A stretch of DNA of 64,000 bases from Sindora glabra. Taxonomy: Eukaryota; Streptophyta; Magnoliopsida; Fabales; Fabaceae. This document shows positions 1-13,741 of this stretch, piece by piece. A program made the translations under genes and the position numbers. The first letter of the stretch is position 1; the number at the start of each line of letters is the position of its first letter. The stretch spans positions 44,607,511-44,671,510 of the forward strand of contig CM035235.1 in NCBI GenBank assembly GCA_020226215.1, in the 5' to 3' direction. The notes beneath the pieces are model-generated. The model worked only from the letters and a program-made list of their open reading frames with translations. It did not search any database and was not told the DNA's origin.

Positions 1-133
1 CTTCCCCCTGCCATTAGATAAATTTTCTCTTTCTCTCATAGTTTAATAAATTTAATGTTGATTTTTACCCAACATATGTATGGGTATCATTGTGTACTAA
101 ACAATTCCAAATCAAATTTTTAACCAATGTAAA

Positions 134-965
134 AAAGTAAAATAATGTCAGCTTGCATGAGTATAAAACTATCATCATTTTTTTTTTGGAATACAATATG
201 AATAATTTTGATTACAAAATAATATTAATTCTTATAAACAACTGATGTTATATTTTATATATCATTTCAATTGATAAATATAATTAATATGATATGTCAT
301 TCCCCCTATACCCAAACCTTAATGAACCATAATCTTTCGTTGTTCTCCCATTCTTCTTATTCATGTATGTCCCATACATTAACCAAATGAAAATCTCCAT
401 CTCAATTTCAACAATTTTAGATGAAAAAAGTGAAAGGTTACCTTAGTTAGATATATGCTCCACTATAGTAGTCATTACTTAATATATGAAGTTAGTACTC
501 CCTATAAAAGCACACCTAATACTTACAAACACATTAAGCACTATTTATTAAAATTACATGTATGATATTACACCAAATGCCAAAGATAATGAATGAAATT
601 AAGTTGCTTACCTGTACAAACCTATAAAAGTTTCATCAAAGTGAAAGGCAACAAAATATGATTGACTATGAAATCAAAAATTAAATTGCAAGAATGAGCA
701 CAAAGTGTAAAACAAGCCCTTATATTTATATTCTATACTTTTTTAATGAGTGCTTAACATCACATATTTAGTTACAAGCTAATGGAACTTTAGCCTTGTA
801 AAATAATTATAGATCACAAATACAAAATTAAAGAGAACCATTTTAGGTTAGATGGAGAGCATACCTTGCTAAAGATTAAATCATTTAAGGGTCAGAAGAG
901 TTTGTAATAAAATTTGCATATGATGTCATGTCTTTACTCTTTTTATTTTCATCTTGTGCTTTGAT
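134..965. repeat. Dispersed AT-rich repeat, copy 1
   Basis: This block shares a series of phrases, in the same order and orientation, with 18,560-20,195. Examples are 'ttaaattgcaagaatga', 'gcataccttgctaaa' against 'gcataccttactaaa', and 'tttactctttttatttt'. The copies are diverged, and copy 2 carries an extra hAT element. Neighbouring sequence contains short inverted phrases such as 'aactgatgtta', which resemble subterminal repeats of non-autonomous plant CACTA elements. The family is not identified and the boundaries are approximate. Confidence 0.55.
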
Positions 966-3900
966 TTTTGTAGTATTTTAATTTTTTGCATTAATTAGTA
1001 AGAAAAAACCAATGTCTATGATAAAACAACCTCATTCAACAATAGAATTTTAAATATAAATTATTAAACAAGAATGAACATAATAAATAAAAATATTTTA
1101 TATTTTCCATTACATTTTAAAAGAATCATTTTATAATTTTATAAGCTGATACCATTAAAATTATTTTTTACATTAGATTGAACAATTTGACAAATGGGAA
1201 ACTATATTTTTTTTCAGAAAAAAAATGAGCAACTACAATTTGCAATGATAAAATATTTTTAATTAAGGTTGATGAGAAACTAACAAATGATCTAAAACTA
1301 CAAATTATAAATTATGGTAAGAATAAGAAGAAGGAATATAACCATTTTTGTAATGAATTCAAGCTTTCTAGTGTGAAAATGGTCATATTACTTCTTTTTA
1401 CTATAATTTCTCATTAGTTTTCTTCTTGAGATGGAACATAAATAATAAATATGACTTTAGAAGGTGTAATGGTTGCAATGTAATGATTAATTATTGTAAG
1501 AAGAAATGGTATAAACAATCTTGCAATGTACTTAAAAGGTCAAGCCTTTTGATGCAAGAATGACCATACTACTTCCCACTACAAATTCTCATTAATTTGT
1601 ACATCATTAGTTAGGAATCACCTAGATGTTTCAAATAGAGAGTGGGAATAGGAATTATACAAAGATTTTAATGTCAATTGGTGTATTATGTATGTTTTAC
1701 TTGATAAAACTTAATTGTTGTTATAACTTGAAACATTATAATTTTTAGCAATTTTTTGATATATATTATTGATAAATGCATAGTATTTATGATCTATGTT
1801 TTCATCTATTAATACAATACACTTTGTAAATACCATTATTGTTGTATTGGTAAGTATTTATTACATGTTAGGTACTTGTTTGTGTACCTCTAGATGTTGG
1901 TTATGATAAATAACTAACATAATATCTACTCTTATTTTGCAAAATCATGTTGATTTTAATAAATAATTGATGTTTTTTAACAATTTTTTTATATAAAAAA
2001 GATACAACTTCTGCATTCTAATATTTTTCTCATTAAAAACTACACTAGATTATCAACACACCCATTGATATTACACATTCTTATATTGAGGACTAAGCAT
2101 TTTGGCATTTACACTTAGCAAGATATAATGTTTATAACCATAACCACTTTGAATACATATATTAGAACCTACACGTTCATCGATGAAGTTGATAAACAAC
2201 TCTTTTGATGATGCAATAAAATAGCAACCTGATAAAGTGTTGCTGGCCGATAGTTCTCTAGCCAAAACCATGTGGTGTATGCTTGCCACTCTTGATGAAT
2301 ATGGTAGTTTTCCCACTAAAACTCTCTCATGGCATGCTTAGTGAAGATAACAGGACATCAAAGAATTATTACTCATATAATAATCCCATGTACAACATTT
2401 GCACAAGCACAATTGAATGTCACCAAAGATCTTGTGCATATTATGTTGCAAGATCACCTTACATATGAAGTCTCCAAGCACAACAAGCTTAAAAAAGGAT
2501 AAATTGAATAAAGAGAGGGACACTGCATTTTCTTGGCATATGCTTCACTCCATAGTTTTAAGTGTGCAAGGGATGGCCATAAGCTAACACACTTAAGTCC
2601 CTAACTTAATGCCAAGGCACCCTGCTAAGTGTTCATGACACTCCATCCCTCTTAAAAAGTATTTAAAAAAAAACTCACCCATGACAAGTAAACATACTTT
2701 TTAAAGCCATGATAAGCTCTTGCACTTTGCTCCAAGTGTCTAATTCACTTCAAAATGCTCTGACATGGAGATAAGAATGTGATAATCATAAACACAAGCT
2801 TCTCAAACCCCTTCAAATTCTCTAACCATGCCAAAATTATCAAAATATTCCTAAACTTGGAAAATTGATAAAAATAGTACACAAGTTAAATTGATACCAA
2901 ATTTAGCTGCAGGATCTTCATAACATGTTTGATTTTTCCATTAAGTATTGTCCAAAATCAAACATATTTGAATATTAAACTATCATAATTGCCAACTTGT
3001 GACATAAAAGGCTAAAACATGGCTTATAGAGGTAGGAATTTTAATGCTCATTATTTGATCCTATAACTTTAAAGAAAAGTAATGTTGATTGTCTTCATGA
3101 TATTTTTGAAGTAATTCTTTACTTTCTTGTCCATGACAACCATTTTTATCCTTAAAGTCATTATCAATAAACCATTTTCATATCCATGACAACTATTACT
3201 TTCATGCTCTTTATTGCTATCGATACTCTCAGATTCACTCCATTGAATTAGCAATGTAGAAAAGAAATAAGGTTGTCTTTGTCTATTTCAAAAATAGTAA
3301 CTTGACATAGATTGTGGTTGAGAGAGGTTACAAAAATGCTATTTAACATCAGTTATTCAACACATTCAGTATTGGTTACCACTAAACATATATACAACCT
3401 TCATTGTAGATTCTACATATTCAACATTAGTTATTGAATCAATGTTGAATACCCAAAAAAACATTGCTCTTTTACTAGAAAACCATCATGTTTAGTTATA
3501 GTATATTGGTCAATAATTGAAATATGATATTAGTTTTTTTGATGTAGTAACTAATATTGAATTTTTTTTAAATAGCTGATGTTATTTCTAAATTTTTTAA
3601 AAATCCATAAGAATGCTCCTAAACCCCTACTACCCCTAAAACAGTATTCAAATATAATTATAGAAACCAATAACTCATATCACATTACAAGTAGTAATAG
3701 CAATATTTAAACCCTACCTCTAAATATTTATGATCAAATTTAATATCCTAAATACAATAAACTAGAAAAAGATAATGAATGATACAATTATTTTAGTCTA
3801 AATAACAAAAGACATATTGAAACATTTATTTAGGTCTAAATCACAAAATACATATAATGTGTTGATATTGCAAAAACTAGAAATTATACCTCTAAATGCT

Positions 3901-5560
3901 AAGAAGGAACTTACTTTGTCTTCTAATTACATGATCATTGAAAGAAATACTTGTGAATTACATTGTGGCAAAACAAGGGCATGAAGATGTTAGAATTGAT
4001 ATTATAAATGAAACATTAATACAATAAGCTTTTGTTGTAGAGAAATTTATTACTTGGCTTCTACCATTAAAATGTGTTGAAATTGTGTGTTATTTCAAAT
4101 GTTCATGTCATCTTAGCCTTTTGTACGGGAAAATTTTACCTCCTTTTCTTTCAGGAACCCATATTAACTAAAACTCTAATTAATGAAACCAAAAACAAAG
4201 AATACATATCAATCAACACAATACACAACAAATAAATGTTCATATTTAAGTTTAGAAGAGAAATAAAGCATTTGAACAGACTTTAATGTTGAAAAGAAGA
4301 TGTCGATAAGAGCTAAAAAAAGTTAAACTCAAGTAGAGGTGAATTTCTTTGTTGGAGAAAAATTGTAAAAGAAAATGAGCTAGTTGATCACACCATAAGT
4401 CACTCTCTATAATTTATTTGCAAGTTACCTATTGAGATAAGCTTCCAATTTCAACTCCTACCTTTGCTTTCACAAGTTTTGAGGAGAGAAAAGTATGATT
4501 TTTTTTGTATTCTATGTCATTCATGAACTAAAAAATTGACATATTAAGGTTATGATAGCTTACTTAGAAATTTATTTTTCTACATCATTGTATAATAAAA
4601 CTAATGTTGAATTCCAATTTTTCAATTCATTGCTTTAATCACATAGATGTAAATTTACTATTTCACATCGATTGTTTTTATAAAGCTAACATTATATATT
4701 ATCCACATCAAGTATTAATAAACAATCGATGTCATGTATTAGTTTTTCATTGCTAAAGATAAATTGTATAGTTGTTACTTCAAGATAGAAACCACACTTG
4801 TTACATAAACAATAAGGTAGACACACTTGCTGGTGTAAAAGAGCACCACTTTTAAACAACATTGAATTATATAAAAATATATATAAACAACTTTTATAAT
4901 GCATAAAAAACAATATATACATTTACAAATGATTGCTTATAAGAACTTCATATATAGATTTTTCATTCACAAATAAACCCTATAAATTTACATTTGGATC
5001 ACCCCTCATGCTAGTGTTTGTGCTTGTATCTCTCTCAATACATATGCAACCAATTCTTCCTAGAAGGTTGCTAAATTTGCTGCATTATAGGTTCTATATT
5101 GCCTTGAATGAATTGCATGTTCACATACAAAACTCAATAAGAAGCTAAAACTACATGATTTCAAAAGTGTTTGCCTAACTAAAATTTAAATAGATTACTA
5201 TATTAGGACTTTCATTCTTCCTCATGTGCTTAATCATGCTAGTTAAGTATTCATAGACATAGTATCCACACTTAATATTGTCAATTTGTGTGAAGCACTG
5301 CAACAAACTAATGCAAAATAGTGTCAATTTCATATAATCTCAATCACTATATTAGGTACCTAAACATGCACAAGAATGTTACTTTCATTACCACCCATTT
5401 GATGTTAACCTTGGTCAAGCCTTGCATCCTTAAATGACCATTCATTGAGGTTGTTAATGACTTCTTCCACTATTCTGATAGTTTGTACACTGTAGGTCCA
5501 ACCAGTAAACTATCATTTTTTTTGTAAGGTAAATTTGTAAAACTTAATATGATAAATATG
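966..5560. other. AT-rich repeat-derived DNA, no gene recognised
   Basis: Short open frames here (for example 2,071-2,316 minus and 4,933-5,148 plus) look like chance frames without family motifs. From about 3,340 to 4,740 the phrases 'acatcagttatt', 'aacattagttatt' and 'agctgatgtta' recur in both orientations, the texture of transposon subterminal repeats. I could not pair two termini, so no element is delimited. Confidence 0.4.
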
Positions 5561-8500
5561 AAATATTTGAAACTTAATTTTGATTCTCAATTTTAAAATC
5601 TATGGTATTTTCAATTAATAATATTCACACCAAAGATAGATTTAGAATTCAAATAGGGGGACCAAATTACAATGTAAAGGAGTGAATGATAAAATAATTA
5701 ATTCTTAACGATACATTTGAAATTTGTGTGAATCATAAAAAATTATATTTGAAAATTTTAAAATTGTAACATACATAGAGATGTGCTTAAAATATATATT
5801 AATTCTCAAAATGATTTAAAAAATTGTAAAAAATTAGGCGGCTAATTAGTAGGGATGGCAATGCATTAACTTGATTAGATTTAAATCTATTAAAGACTTA
5901 TTAACTTGATCTATTAAGAATTCAAACCCATTAAAGACCAAATTAAAAGATTTAAAATAGGCTCATTTGAACATGCTAATAAAAAAATAATTTAAAACTT
6001 TTTAATAAAAATAAAAATTTTTATTAATAACAATTACACTTGACAATTATGACTCTATTCAAATTTCTTATTCACAACCATTTTTATTTTGACTTATTCA
6101 TATTATCTATGTTAACTTTTGAGTAAATTAATATGGGATGTGTCATTATTAACTTTGTCATATACTAGTCATATTGGATCACTTATAAGTAATTATTTAT
6201 CTATCTATTTTTTATGAGATACTTCTGCATTATACAAATTGATATTATAAAATAAAAATATATTATTTTTTAATATCTTTATAATTCAATTAAAATTTAA
6301 ATATCTTTAAAAATATTTGTCTTAAAAAATCACAATATCCTTTTATATATGATAGTATTAATTGTCATATAATAATTGGTTAATTATAGAATATATTATT
6401 TTAATACATCTAATGTGATAACCAAAAAGGATTCAAGACCTATTCAATATTTACAAGTGATAGCTTCATATATTGTATGAATTGATATTATTAAATAAAG
6501 AAAATTTTATATTAAAATATATTTATAATTTTATATGAATTTTAACAAATCTAACATGATATTCAAAAAGGTCTCAAAGACCCATTTGATATTTAATAAT
6601 TAAATTCAAAATCCAAAATCCAAACCAGTAAGTAGTGTAACATTGTGTTGGATTCATTAAATAAATAAGTATTGATTTGGATAAGACTATTAGGTATGAA
6701 TATTTTTACCATAGAAAAAGAGCCAACTCTATATTTAATCTTAAACTTTACATAAAATATGTAACATTGTGTTGGATTAAGAGGGACTAGGGACAGACAC
6801 CCCCCCCCCCGCCCGGCTTCGTACCTGCTTCACAAGCAGAATATTATGAATGTGGCTGTAAGGTACCATGCATAAAAATTTAATTTAGAAATTTAACCTT
6901 CTTTAAAGTCATACTTAATGGCATGCATTTTCTGATGAAAATGTCATGCATATATGTGCTGAACCATTTTATGGATGAATTATGCAATAAAACTCTGGTC
7001 ATAAGAAATAATGAAACCAGCCCATCAAAAAAAAAATGAATGAGAATTTTGTTTATTTAGTAATGTTATTATTATTATTTTTCTATGCATGGATTATAAG
7101 GATGCAACAATTGTTGCGTAGATAGATGTACCTCGTTTACAATGTGCATCAAAATTAATACATTTTTATTAATAAAAAAATGTGACTAAATTGCTATGTA
7201 ATAATAAATTGTAGTTTAAAACTAGCGAAAGAGAGGCGTTTGATTACTTTGGAATTTTCTTGCTATCAATATTCTATGAAAAATAAATATAGATTAATGT
7301 TTTAAGAACAAGGTTGGTTATTAAGTTGAAAATGAAGGAGATTTAAAGTTTAATAATCTGACTGGATCGGATCGAGATTTAACTAGAATTATAATGTAAA
7401 TTAAAATTTTAATATAAAACAATTTAAAATATTTAAATTATCAAAAATTAAATATTTGTATATAATATATAAAAATATTTCAAATAATTTTATATTTTTA
7501 TAAATTTATGATTCTATTACAAAAAGAATTAATATTGAATATAATTTTTTGTCCAGTGACATTTGTCTATAGAAAGATAGTAATTTTAAATTATTTGAGA
7601 CATTAAACTTTAAATATATATCTAAAATCAAGATAAAATAATGTTATTTTTGTAAATAGTAGTAATTTTTTTTAAAAGAATCAACTAATTTTGACTGCTT
7701 CACTGATATTCTAAATTGATTTATTTAAATTTATTTTGAAGGGTTAATCAAGTTGAATGGTCCAGTGTATCCTACTTTTCGAAACATTGATACACATACG
7801 CCCGCTTGAGATAATAATTTTTTACATAAAATTTTCTAGTAATTAAAAAAATGTGAGATCAAACAATTCATGAAATTTTCTTGAAAAATTTTCATATAAT
7901 TATATATCATTAATATACAACTTTAAAAATTTTGAAATATCACGATTCCTTATACCCGCTTAAAAAGCTCTACCATTGTCAGTTTGCATCTCATCGTTAA
8001 ATGCTAATCTTGGCTAAAGTTGTTATTGTGAGTGACAATTTTTAATACAACACGATAGTCCAACATGAGTACAAAACCTTTACACAAATTCATATTAAGT
8101 TTATATGGATTCAGATTAAATGAATTAACCTATTTAATGCTACTAATAAATAGGTTAGATTAGGATAATGAATAAATTAACATCTCAACCTATTTAAGAA
8201 TTTATATTAAAATTTTAGAATATTATTTAAGAAATAATTAATAATTAACTTATAAATAATTATATATTATAAAAATATAAAATTAATGTTTTATGAAAAA
8301 TAATGATTAATTAAATTTCATAAATTAGTTTATATTATAAATTTTGATAATTGAAATTATTAAATGAATTAAATAAATTGATCTATCTTGACACGTTTAA
8401 TAGATAAATTGATCCAACACACATTATTATTCGAATTGGGTTAATGTTGAATCTATTCAAATTGTTATTGTACATGATATAAACTCGACAAGTGAACATG

Positions 8501-9555
8501 AATTACTATAGCTAAAAATTATTATCCCGTTCTATCGCTGGACTTTTTCACCTGATAGAAATCGGAAAAATTTCTTGAAATATAATTAAGAACTCGAAAG
8601 TTGTATGATTCATGGGATAGGGTTGATACAATATATATGAATTTAGTTATACAAAATTTCGTTTTGTATTTGGTGTTAGGGTGTTTGTGGGTTTAAAAGC
8701 CCTTAGAACTTTATCAGGTTCGGCCTAATAAATTTTGGTCTATTTTATAATTTGAGTTATGAGCATAAGTTTATTTAATGGATCAGACTTTTATATGTCG
8801 TTGATTAAACCTAAGTTTAAATTTCAATTACATTTATAAAATTTTTTAAAACCTTTTATTAATAAATCAAAATCAATTAATTAAATATTTAAAAGATTAT
8901 TATTCTAAATAATTTATTATAAAACGTCTAGGTAAGTATTTAATTAAAAAAATTGCAATCCTTGTGTCTCTCTTCTCCTTAATCTATAGATATTTTTCAT
9001 TTTACAATACTACAATATTAAAACTTTATCTTTTAAATATTTATAAATATTAATTCCCAATTCATGTAATAGGAATGAAGTTTCAACGCATTAATAATAG
9101 TAACAATGCCAAACAATAGTGAAACCAAATATAAAGAAAAAGGATCCATTTTGATTACAATTCTACGAAATAATTTCAGTCTTCTCGAAAATAAGAGATA
9201 ACAAGCTTAATCTAGGATATTGGTACAGATGACAACACATCCTATCAATTAAGTCCGTACATAGAAATTCACATTTATTATTTATTCATTTTTCCATCCT
9301 ACTACATAGCATCTTTATTCTGTTTCCTTGGGTTTATCCCTTTTCTATATACAAATTCACCATACCAGAAACAAAAAGTAATAATGGGAATATCAAAATG
9401 CTCATACCTTCTGTTTCTATGCAGATTCTAAAGTTACGAGTTACAGCACAAGAAATAACAATAAACATATGCACCACCAATAGCCAGAAGATATAGCCAC
9501 AAAACCCAGAGAGAAAAGTTAAAAAAAAAAAAAAAACTGAAGAAATGAACTCTAA
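5561..9555. other. AT-rich intergenic DNA with degenerate repeats
   Basis: No coding region is seen. At about 5,850 a hAT-like start 'tagggatggcaa' occurs without a matching right end. The phrase 'gtaacattgtgttggatt' occurs twice, near 6,637 and 6,760. Positions 8,030-8,530 have a weakly inverted 'aatttttaa' at both sides and may be an old MITE. The tract 9,515-9,537 is A-rich. Confidence 0.4.
6800..6810 (+). repeat. Mononucleotide C run (C11)
   Basis: Eleven consecutive C bases within otherwise AT-rich sequence, followed by a short GC-rich patch. The length may be unreliable in an assembly. Confidence 0.9.
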
Positions 9556-9564
9556 AAAGAATTA

Positions 9565-12005
9565 GGATAAATTGCTTTCTCCTCCTTTGAAGTTTAGTTT
9601 AGATATACCCTCATCCCTTCCTTTTTTTTTTCAAAATTGACATAGATTATCCTTATATTTTGTGTTTTGTTACATTCCTTATCCCTCATAGTAACTTTCT
9701 GTTGAAATCTTTAACGTTTGACCAATTTAAATGGTCGTATGAACTTTCATCAAAGTGTAATTACAATTATGCCAAAAGACGGGTTGTTGGAGAATTTTAT
9801 TACTTTTTTTAAGAATTTTTTTGCTTTAAATTTAAGGGCACGGATAAAACATAAAAATGGTAGAGCACACCTGGTATCAATTCTATTTACATAATAACGT
9901 TTTAAATGCAAAATTGAAATGTAGTATCATCGCATCTCAAATATTCTAGATCTCTTTTATGACATGCGCGCGATTTAATTTTTACGTTAAAAGTAAAAGG
10001 TTTCAATTGTTTTTAACTTTTAGTTCTAAAAATAATTTCTTAAAAATAGCATTATGATAAATAATAAAACAATTTTATCTTCCAATTATTACTATAAATA
10101 AGTAAATATATTTTAAAAGTTACAATTATGTGCAACTGTAAAGAGCTTGATACATAATAGGTAATAAACACTAAAATATCGGTACACTTTTTAGACCAAA
10201 TAATATTCTATAATTAAATTAACATAATCATCATAAATATATGGACTTAATGATAGAAGAATTATGTAAAATCCATATGAGTGAAGTTTTTCTTTAAGTT
10301 AAATTCATTTTAAAATAGTGACCATCTTAAATAAATTCAAATTGATATCAATTATAGTGATGCAATGATCTATCAAATAATATTATTTGTACTTTTCAAC
10401 ACTATTCTCCCTTCATTTTCTTTTCCATATAAAAGGGGTAAGATTATTTAACTCATTCTTTAACATGTTTAAAAGGTTCTGGTTCCTTGATATGGAAAGA
10501 GAAGCGAAGAATTTTTAAATTTGCAAATAGCTTTATTCTAACCTCTTTCAATACTTTCATAAATTCAATCTAGTAATACAATAACCAATTTCAATATTTT
10601 TCATAAATCTAAGCTTAATATCAATACTAATAATACAATAACCTATTTCAATATTTTGTCAATTTAATGCTAGTGGTTTTTTATAATCTTTCTAGGGGAT
10701 ATGCACACAAATAAACTCTATCAAAAAATCAAAATAGCCTATTGTGAGTAATATTACTACTTTTTCATCTATTTTTTCCATTTTTTTAAATTATGAATTT
10801 TAAAATGAGAAGGGGATTGAATTGCACGTATACAGACATCCCTCAATCTCTAGAAACGGATTTTTACGGCTTCCCCTCTCTACCAAATGGTCCAGTGCAG
10901 TGGATATTAGATGATATAATAAAAATTCCCCTTCTTGACTTGTACTACAAAGCTTTTATTTATGGACTAGACTTCAATATCCTGGGACGCCCATAGCCCA
11001 AATGCTAAAATAATAGTATCTAGGTAATAGAATGATTTAGGTTTGTTAATTTGTACAATATTATATAATTTTGGCTCATGGTATGTCGTAAGATAGTGTG
11101 TTTTAGTTTTTTTCTTTATATTTGGTAATTATATTTTGAAACATAAAAAATATAAGAAAAAATTAAAATGTGCTACCTTACAATACAACAGTGAATTAAA
11201 ATCAATATATTTCATTTAACCTACACAATATTATATAGATCAACAGATTTTAACCGTTCTACGTCTCGAATGCTATTATTTTAACATTTAGGACATCCTT
11301 GGCTCAAAATTATTGAAGTCTAACCCTTTATTTATGAGAGGGAATATGGTACATCATTATTATTGCACATTAAATTCATTTTTTTTAAATTAGGTTTAAC
11401 ACGTCACACAAAATATATCAATAATGAAATTTAGTGATATATTAGTATTTCATTCTATCAGTGGTATACTGGTACAATATTACATCAATGATATATCATG
11501 ATCATCTCCTTTATTTATTTCTCCTCGTAATTGAGAAACAAATCAAGTATTTTCTTACAACCATAAAACATGTGAACTAAGACCATAAAAAATGTAGACA
11601 ATAAATATAAAAGAAATGAGAAGCCCAGCAAAATTTAAGGGGCAATAAAAGCAAGGATCAACTTGTCCACACAGGGGGAAAAAAAAGGAAAAGAAAAGGG
11701 GAGTTCACTAACCACAAAATCTGCTGTACCTATCAAACAACTTTCTCCTTGATTAGGAATATGGGGTGAAGATGAGAAGCTGCAAAGACGGCTCGAGGAA
11801 ATAAAACGAGGGTATTTCTGATGCATGGACCAAAGAGTTCTTGTTGCATCTCGTGAATTACAGTAAGGGTAAAAATATTCATTTATAACAAATTTTAACA
11901 GAATTCAACGCTATTACTTATAATAGGGGTCTATACCAATTTTAAAAAATGAAGGGAAAAGAGTATATCTAGGATAAATTTCGAAGAGATAATAATAGTT
12001 TACTC
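9565..12005. mobile_element. Candidate Mutator-like element (MULE) with long diverged TIRs
   Basis: The left 85 bases, starting 'ggataaattgctttctcc', align with the reverse complement of the right end, which starts 'gagtaaactattattatctc'. Both then contain 'tagatatac', 'cccttc', a T run, 'aaaattg' and 'atag' in the same order. Flanking 9-mers are aaagaatta (9,556-9,564) and aaaatatta (12,006-12,014), matching at 7 of 9. Long TIRs and a 9-bp target duplication are typical of Mutator-like elements. No MULE transposase is visible, so the element would be non-autonomous. Internal open frames at 10,793-10,996 (plus) and 11,635-11,826 (minus) are unrecognised. Confidence 0.45.
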
Positions 12006-13741
12006 AAAATATTATTGTGTGAACTCTGACCAACAATTTATTTATTAAAAAATTGTTATTGAACTCATATATCTATGCCTCGGCTTTGTCCAAATTTATG
12101 GGTTTAGGCCTTAATTTATAAGAAGGTTTAAAGTTTTGTGGATAAAAAATTAGTCTTTAACTTAAAATTTATTGTAACATATGGATTTTGGCCAAACTTA
12201 ATCCAATAAATCCGTAAGCAGATCTAATTTGAAGGGATGTTATTATTTTCAACTTCAAATTTTACACATTGGACTGAACTGGAGGCATAATAGGTATTTT
12301 AATTGTACTGAGATGTCATGCATTAGTTATGTCCTTCAGTCTGACAAGTTGGTTCAAGTATTAAATTTTCATGATCAATGGCATTGATGCACAATATATT
12401 GGACCTCTTTTTACAAATAACTTGGCTACTGACCTTGATGGAAGATATAGGCTGAAACACTTTCCCATGTTTGCCAACATCATTGTTAATTTTGTATTTA
12501 AAAAACATCAAGAATCAACCTTTGAAGGAAGTAGCAAAAGTAGAAACAGCTACCGGCTGCTTCTGGAATTGGGAAGAACTCAACTTAGCCAGATTTATTA
12601 ATTATGGTTAATGCATTTCTAAAAAGGAGAAACCATAAAGATCAATCATAGCCATTTAATTTGTATATACAATAATTGTATAAAAAATTAATTTATGTAA
12701 ATTCATGAAATATAGAGGAGGCCCACGTAGTTTCACCTAATTAAAATAATGTTAGATAATATATCAAATATCAGAAACAAAAATATGCCTCCGGGCTGGA
12801 GAACGTGAAAGCATATAGTACTGATAGCATAAACTACCTGTCTTTAATAAAAACAAATACTTAAATGGTAACAATTTCTATTTCTAACATCGTAAGTAAT
12901 CAAAAAGAGAAAATTTGTCTCATGCATGAACTCATAAACTAATACACACGGAGAGAATAAGAGCATGTGAACTTATCTATTCAACTACAATATTCCACTT
13001 AGGAAAAGAAACAAAGCAGAAAGCACATATATATTAGACCAATGATAAAATTGATCATAAAGCAAAAAAGGCAGTCTCAACTAACGACGTCTGGCTTAGA
13101 GCATTTAAAACTTTCTATAAGAATAGATATGTACAATGCTGCACCACATAAACCACAGAGCCACATCCTTGTCAGTTTACAAACATCAACAACACTATTT
13201 TCATTATTTGAAGTGTTTACCAAAAATTACAAAAAAAAAATTATTTTAGAACAACTTATCAATATCAAATTACCTGCATCTAATCACATTTCATACTAGT
13301 GGCAGAGCTTAAAGCATTTTCAAGGATAACCACATTTCTTTGTTTTGGCAAATATACACACAAAAAATCAATTTCTTGACTAGATGAAAAAAAATGGCAA
13401 TAACAATCACAAATAATTACAACCAAGTTTTGTTTTAAATTCACATCTATAGACATTGATTCAAAGGGGATGAGAATTGTCCGTTCAGCTCACCAAAAAT
13501 TGATTAATAATGAAATGAAACAATTAACAAAGAAACCAATCAACCATTAACAAGAAAACATAGCATCAAACATAAGAAGTAAAAACTCAAAAACCATAAA
13601 AAAATGGTTAAAATTGAAATAAAGGAAGGTATAGTAAACTCCATATTCCCAATAATGAAAAAGCCTAACCTCCTAAATTGTCCATATATCTTGATTAACA
13701 CTTGTCATTCGTTTTTGGTTGTACATTGAAACAAAACCAAC
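12006..13741. other. Intergenic DNA, no gene recognised
   Basis: Open frames at 12,323-12,511 (minus), 12,371-12,601 (plus) and 13,042-13,299 (plus) have no motif I recognise. The final part, about 13,600-13,741, is probably the 3' untranslated region of the minus-strand gene ending at 13,742. Confidence 0.4.

Noticed and set aside
5850..6790. A hAT element starting TAGGGATGGCAA
   Set aside because: No inverted partner end or 8-bp duplication could be found downstream.
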